64,000 nt of DNA, from contig WQXI01000008.1 in assembly GCA_009784935.1 (NCBI GenBank), positions 1-64,000 of the forward strand, in the 5' to 3' direction. The DNA comes from Treponema sp. (GTDB lineage Bacteria; Spirochaetota; Spirochaetia; Treponematales; Breznakiellaceae). The notes beneath the pieces are model-generated. The model had not been told where the DNA came from, did not search any database, and saw nothing but the letters and a program-made list of their open reading frames with translations. Positions 36,884-45,754 of this stretch are shown piece by piece (the stretch's first letter is position 1; the number at the start of each line of letters is the position of its first letter). Both the position numbers and the translations under genes were made by a program.

Positions 36884-37798
36884 CTATTTTTTTACCAGCT
36901 CGGAGATACCGGTGACAATACCTGCCAGATTCTGAAGCTCTGACGGGATGATTATCTTTGTTGCCTGACCGTCAGCGACTTTTTGCAGGGCTTCTAGGCT
37001 TTTAAGCTTGATAAGCGGTTCGTCGGCGTTTACGCCCTTTATCATATTAAGACCGTCTGCTGTTGCCTTTTGCACGTTAATAATTGCCTGAGCCTCGCCT
37101 TCCGCCTCACGGATAGCGGCTTCTTTTGCCGCCTCCGCCTGAAGAATAACCGCGGCTTTCTCAGCTTCTGCCTTGAGAATTGCCGATGCCTTCTGCCCCT
37201 CTGCGACAAGAATTGCCGACTGCTTTTCGCCTTCGGCTTTGAGAATCAATTCGCGCCTTTCGCGCTCCGCTCTCATCTGCTTTTCCATCGCTTCTTGAAT
37301 ACTCTTGGGCGGCGTAATATTTCTTACTTCTACTCTATTTACTTTAATACCCCATGGGTCTGTTGCTTCGTCAAGAACAAGACGCATACGGTTGTTTATC
37401 ATATCACGGCTTGTAAGGGTTTCGTCTAATTCAAGCTCGCCGATAATATTTCTCAGCGTTGTTGTAGAAAGATTTTCTATTGCGTTAAACGGATTAATAA
37501 CGCCGTATGTATATAATTTTGGATCAGTAATCTGAAGAAAAATAACCGTATCAATCATCATAGTTACATTGTCTTTTGTAATAACAGGCTGAGGAGCAAA
37601 ATCCGCTACTTGTTCCTTTAATGTTACGCGCGCCGCAATCTGATCAAGAAAAGGAATTTTTACATGGATTCCTGTTCCCCATGTAGAAAAGTATGCTCCA
37701 ATCCTTTCTATTACAAAAGCATTTGACTGCGAAACTATCCTTACATTAGAAATTATTACAATCAATAAAAACGCAGCTAAAGAAATTGTTACCCACAT
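36884..37798 (-). CDS. SPFH/band-7 membrane protein (stomatin/QmcA-like)
   Basis: 304 residues: one N-terminal membrane helix (VTISLAAFLLIVIISNVRIV), a band-7 domain (about 25-180; VIERIGAYFSTWG, IIGELELDETLTSRD) and a coiled coil of Ala/Glu/Lys (about 180-245). Such proteins form membrane microdomains. The adjacent NfeD gene is the usual partner and the two genes are one operon (TAACATG junction, GGAG before the ATG). Confidence 0.94.
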   Translation of the reverse strand: MWVTISLAAFLLIVIISNVRIVSQSNAFVIERIGAYFSTWGTGIHVKIPFLDQIAARVTLKEQVADFAPQPVITKDNVTMMIDTVIFLQITDPKLYTYGVINPFNAIENLSTTTLRNIIGELELDETLTSRDMINNRMRLVLDEATDPWGIKVNRVEVRNITPPKSIQEAMEKQMRAERERRELILKAEGEKQSAILVAEGQKASAILKAEAEKAAVILQAEAAKEAAIREAEGEAQAIINVQKATADGLNMIKGVNADEPLIKLKSLEALQKVADGQATKIIIPSELQNLAGIVTGISELVKK

Positions 37799-37799
37799 G

Positions 37800-38282
37800 T
37801 TATACTCCTTGGTTTACTTGTTCATTATCGAGAGCGCGGACTATTGCCTGCACTCCCTCTATACGAATTACTTCGCACTTTGTTCCTTCTTTTAATACAG
37901 CTGAGCCCTCTGTCTTTGCAGACCAAATCTGTCCGCTTAGTTTAACTTCTCCCCTGTCAAACTCAGTGATTTCCTTGGTCACAAGAGCAGCCTGCCCGAC
38001 AAGACTGTCAACATTTGTTTTGACAATCCCCATTTTAAATTTTTTAATCGCAATAGGTCTTGTAAAAATAAGCAATACAGTAGAAATAGCCAAAAAGATC
38101 ATTACCTGAAAAACAAACGGAATCGGCAGAAACGAAATAAAAATCATAACAAGAGCTGCAAGCGCAAACCAGATTGTTTTAAGCCCGAGAGTAACTCCTT
38201 CTATGATCGCAAAAAGTATAGTCAGTCCGAGCCATATCCAGTGAAAATGAAACCCTATCCCAAAATCGAATAAAACCTTCAT
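37800..38282 (-). CDS. NfeD-like membrane protein
   Basis: 160 residues with three membrane helices (about 10-30, 35-60, 58-78) and a C-terminal OB-fold (VGQAALVTKEITEFDRGEVK). NfeD proteins act with SPFH proteins in membrane-domain quality control. This is the short form without the ClpP-like protease domain. It is the first gene of the two-gene operon. Confidence 0.9.
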   Translation of the reverse strand: MKVLFDFGIGFHFHWIWLGLTILFAIIEGVTLGLKTIWFALAALVMIFISFLPIPFVFQVMIFLAISTVLLIFTRPIAIKKFKMGIVKTNVDSLVGQAALVTKEITEFDRGEVKLSGQIWSAKTEGSAVLKEGTKCEVIRIEGVQAIVRALDNEQVNQGV

Positions 38283-38364
38283 AACAGCAATTTATACTTA
38301 ATTGCAATACTTGTCAAGATCAAAAAAACAATAAAATACTGTTTTTAACTGCGTTTTTACTGAT

Positions 38365-39021
38365 CTATGAAATTATTACCGTAAGTAAAACTGCTACATA
38401 GTGGCACATAGCCGCGAACAATACAAACAAATGCCAGATAGCATGATTATTGGGTATTTTTTTGATTAGATAAAAAATAGTACCCAAAGTATAAAGCCCG
38501 CCTCCGATTATAATCATAATCATTACAGGCGAAGGCAGGGTGATAAAAAACATTCTTCCGCCGACAAGCAAAAGCCAGCCCATTGCAATATATATTAATG
38601 TGCTTAGGAAGTTGCGTCTTTTAAAAAATAATTCAAAAATAATGCCAAGCAGTACAAGAGACCATTGGATCGAAAGCAGTGTTATGCCAAAGGAATTAAG
38701 CATGTACACAAGCAGGAACGGCGTGTATGTTCCGGCGATTAAAACAAAGATAGAAATATGATCGCATATACGCAATATTTTTTTTGCATATTGATTTTGA
38801 GTACTGTGGTAAAGCGTACTAAATACAAATAGCAATAAAAAGCTGAATGCATAAATGGTCGCTCCAACCATACCTGCAATATTTCCTGTTCTGGCTCCGA
38901 TAGCTGTAAGAATCGGAATTGCAGCAACGCCGAAAATAACGCCTATTCCGTGAATTAAAGCATTTACAATTTCATTTCGCAAATCTATGTTATTATTTGC
39001 ATTGTCAATATTTTGTTCCAT
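38365..39021 (-). CDS. Hemolysin III/YqfA-family membrane protein
   Basis: 218 residues, seven predicted helices, with the PAQR/HlyIII motifs: EIVNALIHGIG, FSTLYHSTQNQYAKKILRICDHISIF and a C-terminal AIWHLFVLFAAMCHY. The conserved His and Ser/Asp are present, which in this family bind zinc and act as hydrolases. The physiological role in bacteria is unclear. Confidence 0.9.
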   Translation of the reverse strand: MEQNIDNANNNIDLRNEIVNALIHGIGVIFGVAAIPILTAIGARTGNIAGMVGATIYAFSFLLLFVFSTLYHSTQNQYAKKILRICDHISIFVLIAGTYTPFLLVYMLNSFGITLLSIQWSLVLLGIIFELFFKRRNFLSTLIYIAMGWLLLVGGRMFFITLPSPVMIMIIIGGGLYTLGTIFYLIKKIPNNHAIWHLFVLFAAMCHYVAVLLTVIIS

Positions 39022-39042
39022 AACAATTAGGACACAAAGAAC

Positions 39043-40764
39043 TTAACTTGGTTGCATATCCTTGCTGCGAATATCCATTCTTTTAATTTTACCGCTGATT
39101 GTTTTTGGCAGTTCCTGCACAAACTCTACAATTCGCGGATATTTGTAAGGAGCCGTTACGCGTTTAACATGATTTTGCAGTTCTTTGACTAATTCGTCAG
39201 AAGCGTCATAACCGCGCGCAAGAACTATAGTCGCTTTTACTACTTGACCGCGCATTGAATCCGGAGCTGCCGTAACTGCGCATTCAAGTACAGAAGGATG
39301 TTCCATTAGCGCGCTTTCTACTTCGAAAGGACCGATACGGTAACCTGAACATTTAATAACATCATCATTGCGTCCTACAAACCACAAATAGCCGTCATCA
39401 TCTCTCCACGCCATATCACCTGTTTGATATGTTCCGTTATTCCAAGCTTTTTGCGTAACTTCTTTATCTCTCCAGTAACCGCGGAAAAGACCGGGAAAAC
39501 CGGAGTTACCTATTACAGGCGGCATGAATTCCGGTTTATCGGTTATATTCTCATACATATTTTTTCCTGCGCGCGTTATACTCATATTGCCTACAATGCC
39601 TTCGTCACATAAAGTGCCGTTATCATCAAGCAGTTTTAGATCAAAGAGCGGAGCGGGCTTGCCCATAGAACCCGGTTTTACAGGCAGCCATTTAAAAACA
39701 GCAGCCATTACAGAGGTTTCGCTCTGTCCAAAACCTTCTCTTATTTCTAAGCCGGTGAGTTCTTTAAATTTATTATAAACTTCCGGGCTTAATGGTTCTC
39801 CTGCAACTGATGTATGCTTAATAAAACTAAAATCGTAACCGGATAAATCTTCTTTAATAAGATAACGAAACACTGTCGCAGGTGCGCAGAATGTTACAGG
39901 ACGAAGCCGCTGAATTGCGTCTAACATTCCTTTTGGGGTAAATTTTTCTGTATCATAAGCGCCGATTGCGGCTCCGCAAATCCATTGACCATAAATTTTT
40001 CCCCATGCAAATTTTGCCCAGCCGGAATCTGTCTGCGTAAGGTGTACTCCGTTGTCTTCTGCGTTATGCCAGTATTTTGCCGTAACAATATGACCAAGCG
40101 GCAGTGAATGATTATGAATAACCATTTTTGGCATTCCTGTAGTACCGGAAGAAAAATATATCAGCATTGGATCTTCTGTAACAGTAGGAACTTTTTCAAA
40201 TACTTCTGAAGCTTTTTGAATCTCTGCTTGCATGTCAAGATAGCCTTCTGGAATGTTTTTTCCGATTACGGCAATTTTTTCCAGTTTTTGGCAGTTGGGA
40301 CGCGCAATCAAAATACTTTCCAGCACTTCGGCGTCATCTACAGTAATTAAAAGTTTTACATCCGCTATATTACAGCGGTATTCCAAATCTTTTGCTGTCA
40401 GCTGATATGTTCCGGGAATGCAAATGGCGCCGATTTTAGAAAGCGCGCACATTAAAACCCATACGCCGGGACGCTGCTTTAAAATTAATTTAACTACATC
40501 GCCTTTGTTTATACCTAACGAAATAAGCGCATTGGCAGCTTTATCAGAAAGACGTTTCATTTCTGCAAAAGTAAAAGACTTCATTTCTTCTGTGTCATCT
40601 GTCCAGAGAAGCGCCAGTTTATAAGGCTGAATCCTTGCCCATTCATCTACTACATCATATGCAAAATTAAAATTGCCGGGCATACTACATATGTAGTTAT
40701 CATAAAAATCCTCGTAAGAATCAAATTCAATCCGCGGCAAATATCTTGAAAGTATCTCGTTCAT
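39043..40764 (-). CDS. AMP-forming acyl-CoA synthetase
   Basis: 573 residues with the adenylation core: P-loop-like YFSSGTTGMPKMVIHNH, the GFGQSET motif, YQTGDMAWRDDDGYLWFVGR and a C-terminal Lys at TISGKIKR. It activates a carboxylate (short or medium chain by resemblance to MACS-type enzymes) to its CoA thioester. Strong GGAAAAAAAG before the ATG. It lies just after an XRE-cupin regulator gene that probably controls it. Confidence 0.9.
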   Translation of the reverse strand: MNEILSRYLPRIEFDSYEDFYDNYICSMPGNFNFAYDVVDEWARIQPYKLALLWTDDTEEMKSFTFAEMKRLSDKAANALISLGINKGDVVKLILKQRPGVWVLMCALSKIGAICIPGTYQLTAKDLEYRCNIADVKLLITVDDAEVLESILIARPNCQKLEKIAVIGKNIPEGYLDMQAEIQKASEVFEKVPTVTEDPMLIYFSSGTTGMPKMVIHNHSLPLGHIVTAKYWHNAEDNGVHLTQTDSGWAKFAWGKIYGQWICGAAIGAYDTEKFTPKGMLDAIQRLRPVTFCAPATVFRYLIKEDLSGYDFSFIKHTSVAGEPLSPEVYNKFKELTGLEIREGFGQSETSVMAAVFKWLPVKPGSMGKPAPLFDLKLLDDNGTLCDEGIVGNMSITRAGKNMYENITDKPEFMPPVIGNSGFPGLFRGYWRDKEVTQKAWNNGTYQTGDMAWRDDDGYLWFVGRNDDVIKCSGYRIGPFEVESALMEHPSVLECAVTAAPDSMRGQVVKATIVLARGYDASDELVKELQNHVKRVTAPYKYPRIVEFVQELPKTISGKIKRMDIRSKDMQPS

Positions 40765-40780
40765 CTTTTTTTCCTTGTAA

Positions 40781-41329
40781 CTATTCCTGTATAATTGTTA
40801 AAAACTGCGCAGTTCCGTTAACAGCGCTTTGCGCATGAGGAAGACGCGCGTCAAAATAAATTGAATCACCGGGATTCAATACATGTTCTGTCTTTACAAC
40901 AGTTACTTTTACCTGACCTTCTATAATAAAATTAAATTCCTGTCCCGAATGGGACACTAAAGCCGCGGCAGGTTTAGAAGAATCCAGCGTCACAAGCAGC
41001 GGCTCAATTGTTCTATGTTTAAAATTAAACGCAAGGCTCGCAAACTCATAACCAGGATACCTTTCGATTTGAACGCCTTTTCCTTTACGGCATACAGCCG
41101 CGCTGTCCATCCGCGCTTCTTCGCCTGTAAGAAGGACAGTGACATCGGTTCCCAGCCTGCCTGCAATTGTATATAAAACACTGATAGGAATATCAAGCTC
41201 TCCTGCTTCATATTTTTTGTAAGTATCAAAAGAAATATCGATATCTTTGGACATATCAAGCGCGCTGATTTCGAGTATTTCCCTTAATTCTTTTATCCTT
41301 TCCGGTACACAGGCTGCTTTTTCGTTCAT
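40781..41329 (-). CDS. XRE-family regulator with C-terminal cupin
   Basis: 182 residues: helix-turn-helix (about 10-65; RIKELREILEISALDMSKDI) and a small cupin domain (about 110-180; HSGQEFNFIIEGQVKV, LNPGDSIYFDARLPHAQ). Such regulators sense a small ligand. It is transcribed with the acyl-CoA synthetase 16 bases downstream. Confidence 0.9.
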   Translation of the reverse strand: MNEKAACVPERIKELREILEISALDMSKDIDISFDTYKKYEAGELDIPISVLYTIAGRLGTDVTVLLTGEEARMDSAAVCRKGKGVQIERYPGYEFASLAFNFKHRTIEPLLVTLDSSKPAAALVSHSGQEFNFIIEGQVKVTVVKTEHVLNPGDSIYFDARLPHAQSAVNGTAQFLTIIQE

Positions 41330-41344
41330 ATATACTCCTTGTCA

Positions 41345-42145
41345 TTATTTCCAAAAAACTAAATCTTTCCAGTTATTAGAAATAATATTATCTTCTTTGT
41401 CTCTAACATCAACAGGAACAATTACATTTTCTGTTCCCTTCAGGTCAAACCTGTTTTTCTCTGTTAATAACGATGTTATTTCGTTATTCAAAATAATGTT
41501 TACATAATCCTCAATACAGTTTAGTTTTTTTTCGGAATAAATTCCAAAAGCATAACCGGAACAAACAATCGCAGCATTATGAATATCTGTTCCTGCGGTA
41601 ACCGGCTTGCCGATTCTTTGCGCATAACGAAACGCCATTGCATCAAAAGACGGATCGTCATTTCCGCCGTTTGCCGCTTCTACCGCGTCAACACATCCTG
41701 CCGAAAGAACAACGCGCGGAATGTAATCGCGCTGTCTAAACGGATGCGCCTGTACAACACAGCCGCCGGCTTCTCTTACAGTCCTGTACTGCTCTCCTCT
41801 TGTCCAATTACGCGCCTGCGGATTCGCAAGCAGCCACTGTTTATCAAGCCCATAAATAAGATAGTCATCGCTGTTGTTGAATGTTTCTTCCCAGCCAAAG
41901 AAGACATCAAGCCCCTGCTTGTCCCCTTCTTCTTTTGCTTCTTCGTAACCGCGGCAAAACCGGTTTACCCATTCATCCCAGGGAAGTTTTCTGGATAATG
42001 CGCAGTTTGCGTTAAAAAAATGATCTGTTACAATTATACCGGAATATCCCCTGTCAATATATCCTGCGATGTAATCTGCTCCTCCGGAAGCCGCGCATTT
42101 ACTGACTCCTGCTGTATGGAGGTGAGTCTCGTATAGATAAGCCAC
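41345..42145 (-). CDS. PHP-domain metal-dependent phosphoesterase
   Basis: 266 residues with the PHP metal sites: LYETHLHTAGVSK (HxH), IIVTDHFFN, the AHPFRQRDY histidine and AGTDIHNA near the end. PHP domains hydrolyse phosphoesters. Histidinol phosphatase is one family role, but no his genes are near. GTG start with no clear Shine-Dalgarno. Confidence 0.85.
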   Translation of the reverse strand: MAYLYETHLHTAGVSKCAASGGADYIAGYIDRGYSGIIVTDHFFNANCALSRKLPWDEWVNRFCRGYEEAKEEGDKQGLDVFFGWEETFNNSDDYLIYGLDKQWLLANPQARNWTRGEQYRTVREAGGCVVQAHPFRQRDYIPRVVLSAGCVDAVEAANGGNDDPSFDAMAFRYAQRIGKPVTAGTDIHNAAIVCSGYAFGIYSEKKLNCIEDYVNIILNNEITSLLTEKNRFDLKGTENVIVPVDVRDKEDNIISNNWKDLVFWK

Positions 42146-42200
42146 AATATATTAATTATATAGAAATTTACTGCTTTTGACTAGTGCCAGCGCTAACTTA

Positions 42201-43052
42201 CTAGTAATAAGTAATCCTAAAATCGCCGTTTACAGTAAAACCAAGACTTGTGTAAAGACGGCGCGCGGCAGTATTATTTTTCTTGACGAACAAAGTAACT
42301 CCTTTGCCTTGATTAATAAGCGAAGAAATAAATTTATGAGCCATCCAGCGCGCAATTCCTCTGCCTCTATAATCAGGATGAACATAAACTCCGCCGACCT
42401 GAAACCTTGTATAAGAAACAGCGCTTACATTAATTTTTCCAATCAATTTGTTGTCGAGCCACGCAGTTAATATTTGTCCGTTTGCAGTAATATTTGCGAT
42501 ATTCAACCTGCTGACAGAGGGATTGAATATTGAACCTGCGGGAAGCACTTCTTCTTTTTCATATTCCGCCTGAATCGGAGCTAATTTATCCAAATCAGTT
42601 AACTGAGGTATTTTTAATTCGATGGCTGGAGTATTTGACAAAACTCCATTTAAAACAGGCTGAACATCAAGGCTCATTAAATCATAATCATAAAAATCCT
42701 TAACCTTCATACCCGCCTGTTTTAAAATGTTTTCTAATAAGAGAACTTCGTTTTTTTGCCCTTGTATCGAATGAATTTTCTTTTTATTAAAAAAACCGCC
42801 AAGAAATTTAGGCGGCGGAATTTCTTCTTTGCCGAACAACACAGGCATTAATGCGCTTTTTAAATTAATAATTAACGCTTCGATACTTGAGTTGTTTTTT
42901 ATAAGCGCCCAAACAGGATCATTTAAAGTTAAACATTTTAAAAATCTTGCGCACGCAGATACATATTTATTTTCATTTTTACGCAGTAATAAATCGGCGG
43001 CTTCAATATTGTTTTTATCTAATTTTTGCCAGCGGTATTTTTCACCTGTCAT
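42201..43052 (-). CDS. GNAT-family acetyltransferase
   Basis: 283 residues; the GNAT fold fills the second half (about 155-283) with the acetyl-CoA loop VYVHPDYRGRGIARWM and NTAARRLYTSLGF. The first half is a helical and mixed domain I do not recognise. The ATG overlaps the GH3 stop by 11 bases, so the two are in one operon. Confidence 0.85.
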   Translation of the reverse strand: MTGEKYRWQKLDKNNIEAADLLLRKNENKYVSACARFLKCLTLNDPVWALIKNNSSIEALIINLKSALMPVLFGKEEIPPPKFLGGFFNKKKIHSIQGQKNEVLLLENILKQAGMKVKDFYDYDLMSLDVQPVLNGVLSNTPAIELKIPQLTDLDKLAPIQAEYEKEEVLPAGSIFNPSVSRLNIANITANGQILTAWLDNKLIGKINVSAVSYTRFQVGGVYVHPDYRGRGIARWMAHKFISSLINQGKGVTLFVKKNNTAARRLYTSLGFTVNGDFRITYY

Positions 43053-44778
43053 AAGGAAGAATTCCCATTGCCGGTATTCTTCCTGTTATAGCAGAAAAGC
43101 CTGCGGCAAATGATTCCGGAGCATAACTGTAAACTGCAACAGCTCCGTCAACCCATGGAACATTTTCGATATGAACAGGACTTAATATAGAAAATACAAT
43201 TATCCTTCTATTTACCTGCTGTAAATTGCGAAGCATTCGTAAATCTGAATGATCGGACAGGCAGAATATTACCGTATCTGCATTACGCGCGCCTATTATA
43301 ACTTCTGCCGGATCTGTAGAAGGCGAAAAACGAAAACTCGAAGCATTAGGAAAAGCCGCTCTTCCGAATGTAAAAAAATCAGGAAACCTTCCGGCGCCTG
43401 TCAAAAAAACACGTCCTGCGTTTTCTCTTGTTACCGGGAATAATGAACCCGGCGGAACAGGTTTAACTATCGTTACGCTTCTTGCCGCAAGATTCAGAAA
43501 AAAAGGAGAGCCCTCCGGATAAGGAATCGCCGCGGCGGCTCTAGAAGGATCGGGAATAACAGGAATACTGTTAGGACCGCGCAGATATGTAAGCTTAAGC
43601 TCCAATACTCTGCGGGCTGAAGCGCGGACAATCCGCCGGAAATTTTCTTCGGTTCTCATTGAATGCAATAGAAAAACCCATATCTGATCATTTAAAGCCT
43701 GCAGATTAGAAAACATTATAATATCATTACCGGCTTCTATTGCCTGTTTTGCAGTAAGATGAGGAGAGCGCAGATATGATGTAGCGCCGATCATATTTAA
43801 ATCATCTGTAATTATTACACCGTCAAAGCCAATTCTTTCGCGTAACATACTGCGAAGAAAATATGATGAAAGAGACGCGGGGGTTAAACCTCCGCCGGTC
43901 TGCGGAAATGCAAGATGACCGCTCATTACAGCGGGCAAACCTTCGTTTACCATCATTCTATAAGGAACAAGTTCTCTATTCCATAAAGTATCATAATCAA
44001 TTTCTATTCTTGGAAGAATACCATGCGAATCAAGAGCTGTATCTCCATGTCCCGGATAATGTTTTGCTGTCGGAATAACGCCGGCAGCAAGCTGTCCTCT
44101 TGCAAATGCAGCGCCGAAAATTCCCGCTCTTACAGGATCATCTCCAAAAACTCTCGGACCTAATAAAACAGAATCACGGTTAGTAAAAAGATCGACAGTC
44201 GGCGCAAAATTCATATTAATGCCAAGAAGCGCAAGTTCTTTTCCTATATAATAACCTGATAAGTACGCATCGCGCGGATAACCGGAAGCGCCGATTGCCA
44301 TGTTGCCGGGAGTTTCGCTTGTATTTCCTTTAACATGACGAATCCATCCGCCTTCTTGATCTGTAGCGATAAGAAGCGGAATGTTATACGAACCTGCAAT
44401 ACTTGTTCTTTGAAGCTGCCCTACTGCTCTTGCTAGTCTTTGCGTATCATTTGTATTCCAGCCGAATATTTTTACGCCGCCGATATTTCTCAGCCTAATC
44501 CAGTCCAACAATAATTGCGGCGGCTCTTCTCCGCCCCATGCAAGCATGAATAATTGGGCGAGCGCTTGCTCATCTGTCATAGCTCTTTCGATTCTTGCCG
44601 CAAGCTCTCTGGGAGTACCAGAATCATTAAAGCTTAATGAAAAAGCGGGAGTAAAAAGAAGAAAGAATATTGAACCACAGAGGGCACGGAGTTTCACTGA
44701 GTTTTTAATGCAAAAACCTTTTCTTCCTCTGTGTGACTCCGTGTACTCCGTGGTAAATTTCTTATTACTAAAGTGCAT
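43042..44778 (-). CDS. GH3 beta-N-acetylhexosaminidase-like, exported, with repeat-derived N-terminus
   Basis: GH3 family: the His-Asp motif AKHYPGHGDTALDSH and the nucleophile in GVIITDDLNMIGA match NagZ-type enzymes, which release GlcNAc from muropeptides. It has an added C-terminal region and is exported. The start is taken at 44778, overlapping the trxB stop by 11 bases; 44817 is also open. Residues about 6-35 are a repeat copy (TTEYTESHRGRKGFCIKNSV), and a GTG at 44697 inside it would give a tidy signal peptide (MKLRALCGSIFFLLFTPAFS). Confidence 0.88.
   Translation of the reverse strand: MHFSNKKFTTEYTESHRGRKGFCIKNSVKLRALCGSIFFLLFTPAFSLSFNDSGTPRELAARIERAMTDEQALAQLFMLAWGGEEPPQLLLDWIRLRNIGGVKIFGWNTNDTQRLARAVGQLQRTSIAGSYNIPLLIATDQEGGWIRHVKGNTSETPGNMAIGASGYPRDAYLSGYYIGKELALLGINMNFAPTVDLFTNRDSVLLGPRVFGDDPVRAGIFGAAFARGQLAAGVIPTAKHYPGHGDTALDSHGILPRIEIDYDTLWNRELVPYRMMVNEGLPAVMSGHLAFPQTGGGLTPASLSSYFLRSMLRERIGFDGVIITDDLNMIGATSYLRSPHLTAKQAIEAGNDIIMFSNLQALNDQIWVFLLHSMRTEENFRRIVRASARRVLELKLTYLRGPNSIPVIPDPSRAAAAIPYPEGSPFFLNLAARSVTIVKPVPPGSLFPVTRENAGRVFLTGAGRFPDFFTFGRAAFPNASSFRFSPSTDPAEVIIGARNADTVIFCLSDHSDLRMLRNLQQVNRRIIVFSILSPVHIENVPWVDGAVAVYSYAPESFAAGFSAITGRIPAMGILPYDR
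44673..44756. repeat. In-frame dispersed palindromic element (GH3 copy)
   Basis: Plus-strand arms are GAACCACAGAGGGCACGGAG and GACTCCGTGTACTCCGTGGT. On the coding strand it is read as TTEYTES..FCIKNSVKLRALCG, the same frame as the copies in the ABC and LptD-like genes. It overlaps the signal-peptide-coding region. Confidence 0.88.
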
Positions 44779-45703
44779 CGATGTATCCTGCGGCATTGTG
44801 GGCTGCTGTCGCTCCATCGGCGGCAGCTGTTACTACCTGACGAAATGCACCGCTCCGCACATCGCCGGCTGCAAAAAGCCCTTTTATATTAGTTGCCATT
44901 TTTTGATCGGTTATAACATAACCGTTTTCATCCAGCTGTGCTTTTAAACCGTCTGCGTTAACTAAAAAAGACTGCGGAACAGTTCCTGCAAAAACAAAGA
45001 CTGCGTCTGTTTCTTCTTCGGTTATTTTATCAGTCACAGTATCAGCTAACACAACGGATTTTACTTTTTGTTCGCCTTTAATCTCTTTAATTACTGTGTT
45101 ATAACGCACTGTAATATTCGGGTTGTTTAGCGTTCTTTCTACAAGCGCTTTCTGCGCGCGAAAGCTGTCACGTCTGTGAATCAATATAACTTTGTCCGTT
45201 AATCTTGCAAGATAACGCGCTTCGTCGCATGCGGCATCTCCTCCGCCGACTACAAAAATCTTTTTATTTCTAAAAAAATTACCGTCGCAGGTTGCGCAAT
45301 ACGAAACCCCCCTTCCGGAAAATTCTTTTTCGCCGGGTACATCAAGAAAGCGCGGTTTTGCGCCGGTCGCCAAAATTACAGCAGAAGCTGTACGGGCTGT
45401 TCCGTCGGTAAGATTAACAGTAAAAGTATTTTCTTCCTTCTTTTTATTAATAGAAGAAACGGAGTTTGTTAAAAAAGCCGCGCCGAAACTTTCTGCCTGT
45501 TTATGAAGATCCATTGCAAAATCAAACCCTGATTTTTGTTCTATATTACCGGGATAATTTTCCAGAATATCAATAGCCAGAGCCTGACCTCCGGAAGAAA
45601 GCTGTTCAATAACCAAAACTTTTAAATTTGCGCGCGCTCCGTATTGGGCGGCAGTCAGCCCCGCAGGGCCTGCGCCAATTATAATAAGGTCTAAATCCGG
45701 CAT
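44768..45703 (-). CDS. trxB: Thioredoxin reductase
   Basis: 311 residues: FAD motif GAGPAGLTAAQYG, redox pair CATCD, NADPH motif VVGGGDAACDEA and the GLFAAGDVRSGAFRQVVTAA end. It reduces thioredoxin with NADPH. First gene of an operon that continues with the GH3 enzyme; it is divergent from the transglutaminase-like gene. Confidence 0.95.
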   Translation of the reverse strand: MPDLDLIIIGAGPAGLTAAQYGARANLKVLVIEQLSSGGQALAIDILENYPGNIEQKSGFDFAMDLHKQAESFGAAFLTNSVSSINKKKEENTFTVNLTDGTARTASAVILATGAKPRFLDVPGEKEFSGRGVSYCATCDGNFFRNKKIFVVGGGDAACDEARYLARLTDKVILIHRRDSFRAQKALVERTLNNPNITVRYNTVIKEIKGEQKVKSVVLADTVTDKITEEETDAVFVFAGTVPQSFLVNADGLKAQLDENGYVITDQKMATNIKGLFAAGDVRSGAFRQVVTAAADGATAAHNAAGYIDAL

Positions 45704-45754
45704 TTTTGCTCCTAATAGATTTTACTTTTTTTTCTATTTAAGATATAGTAAGTT

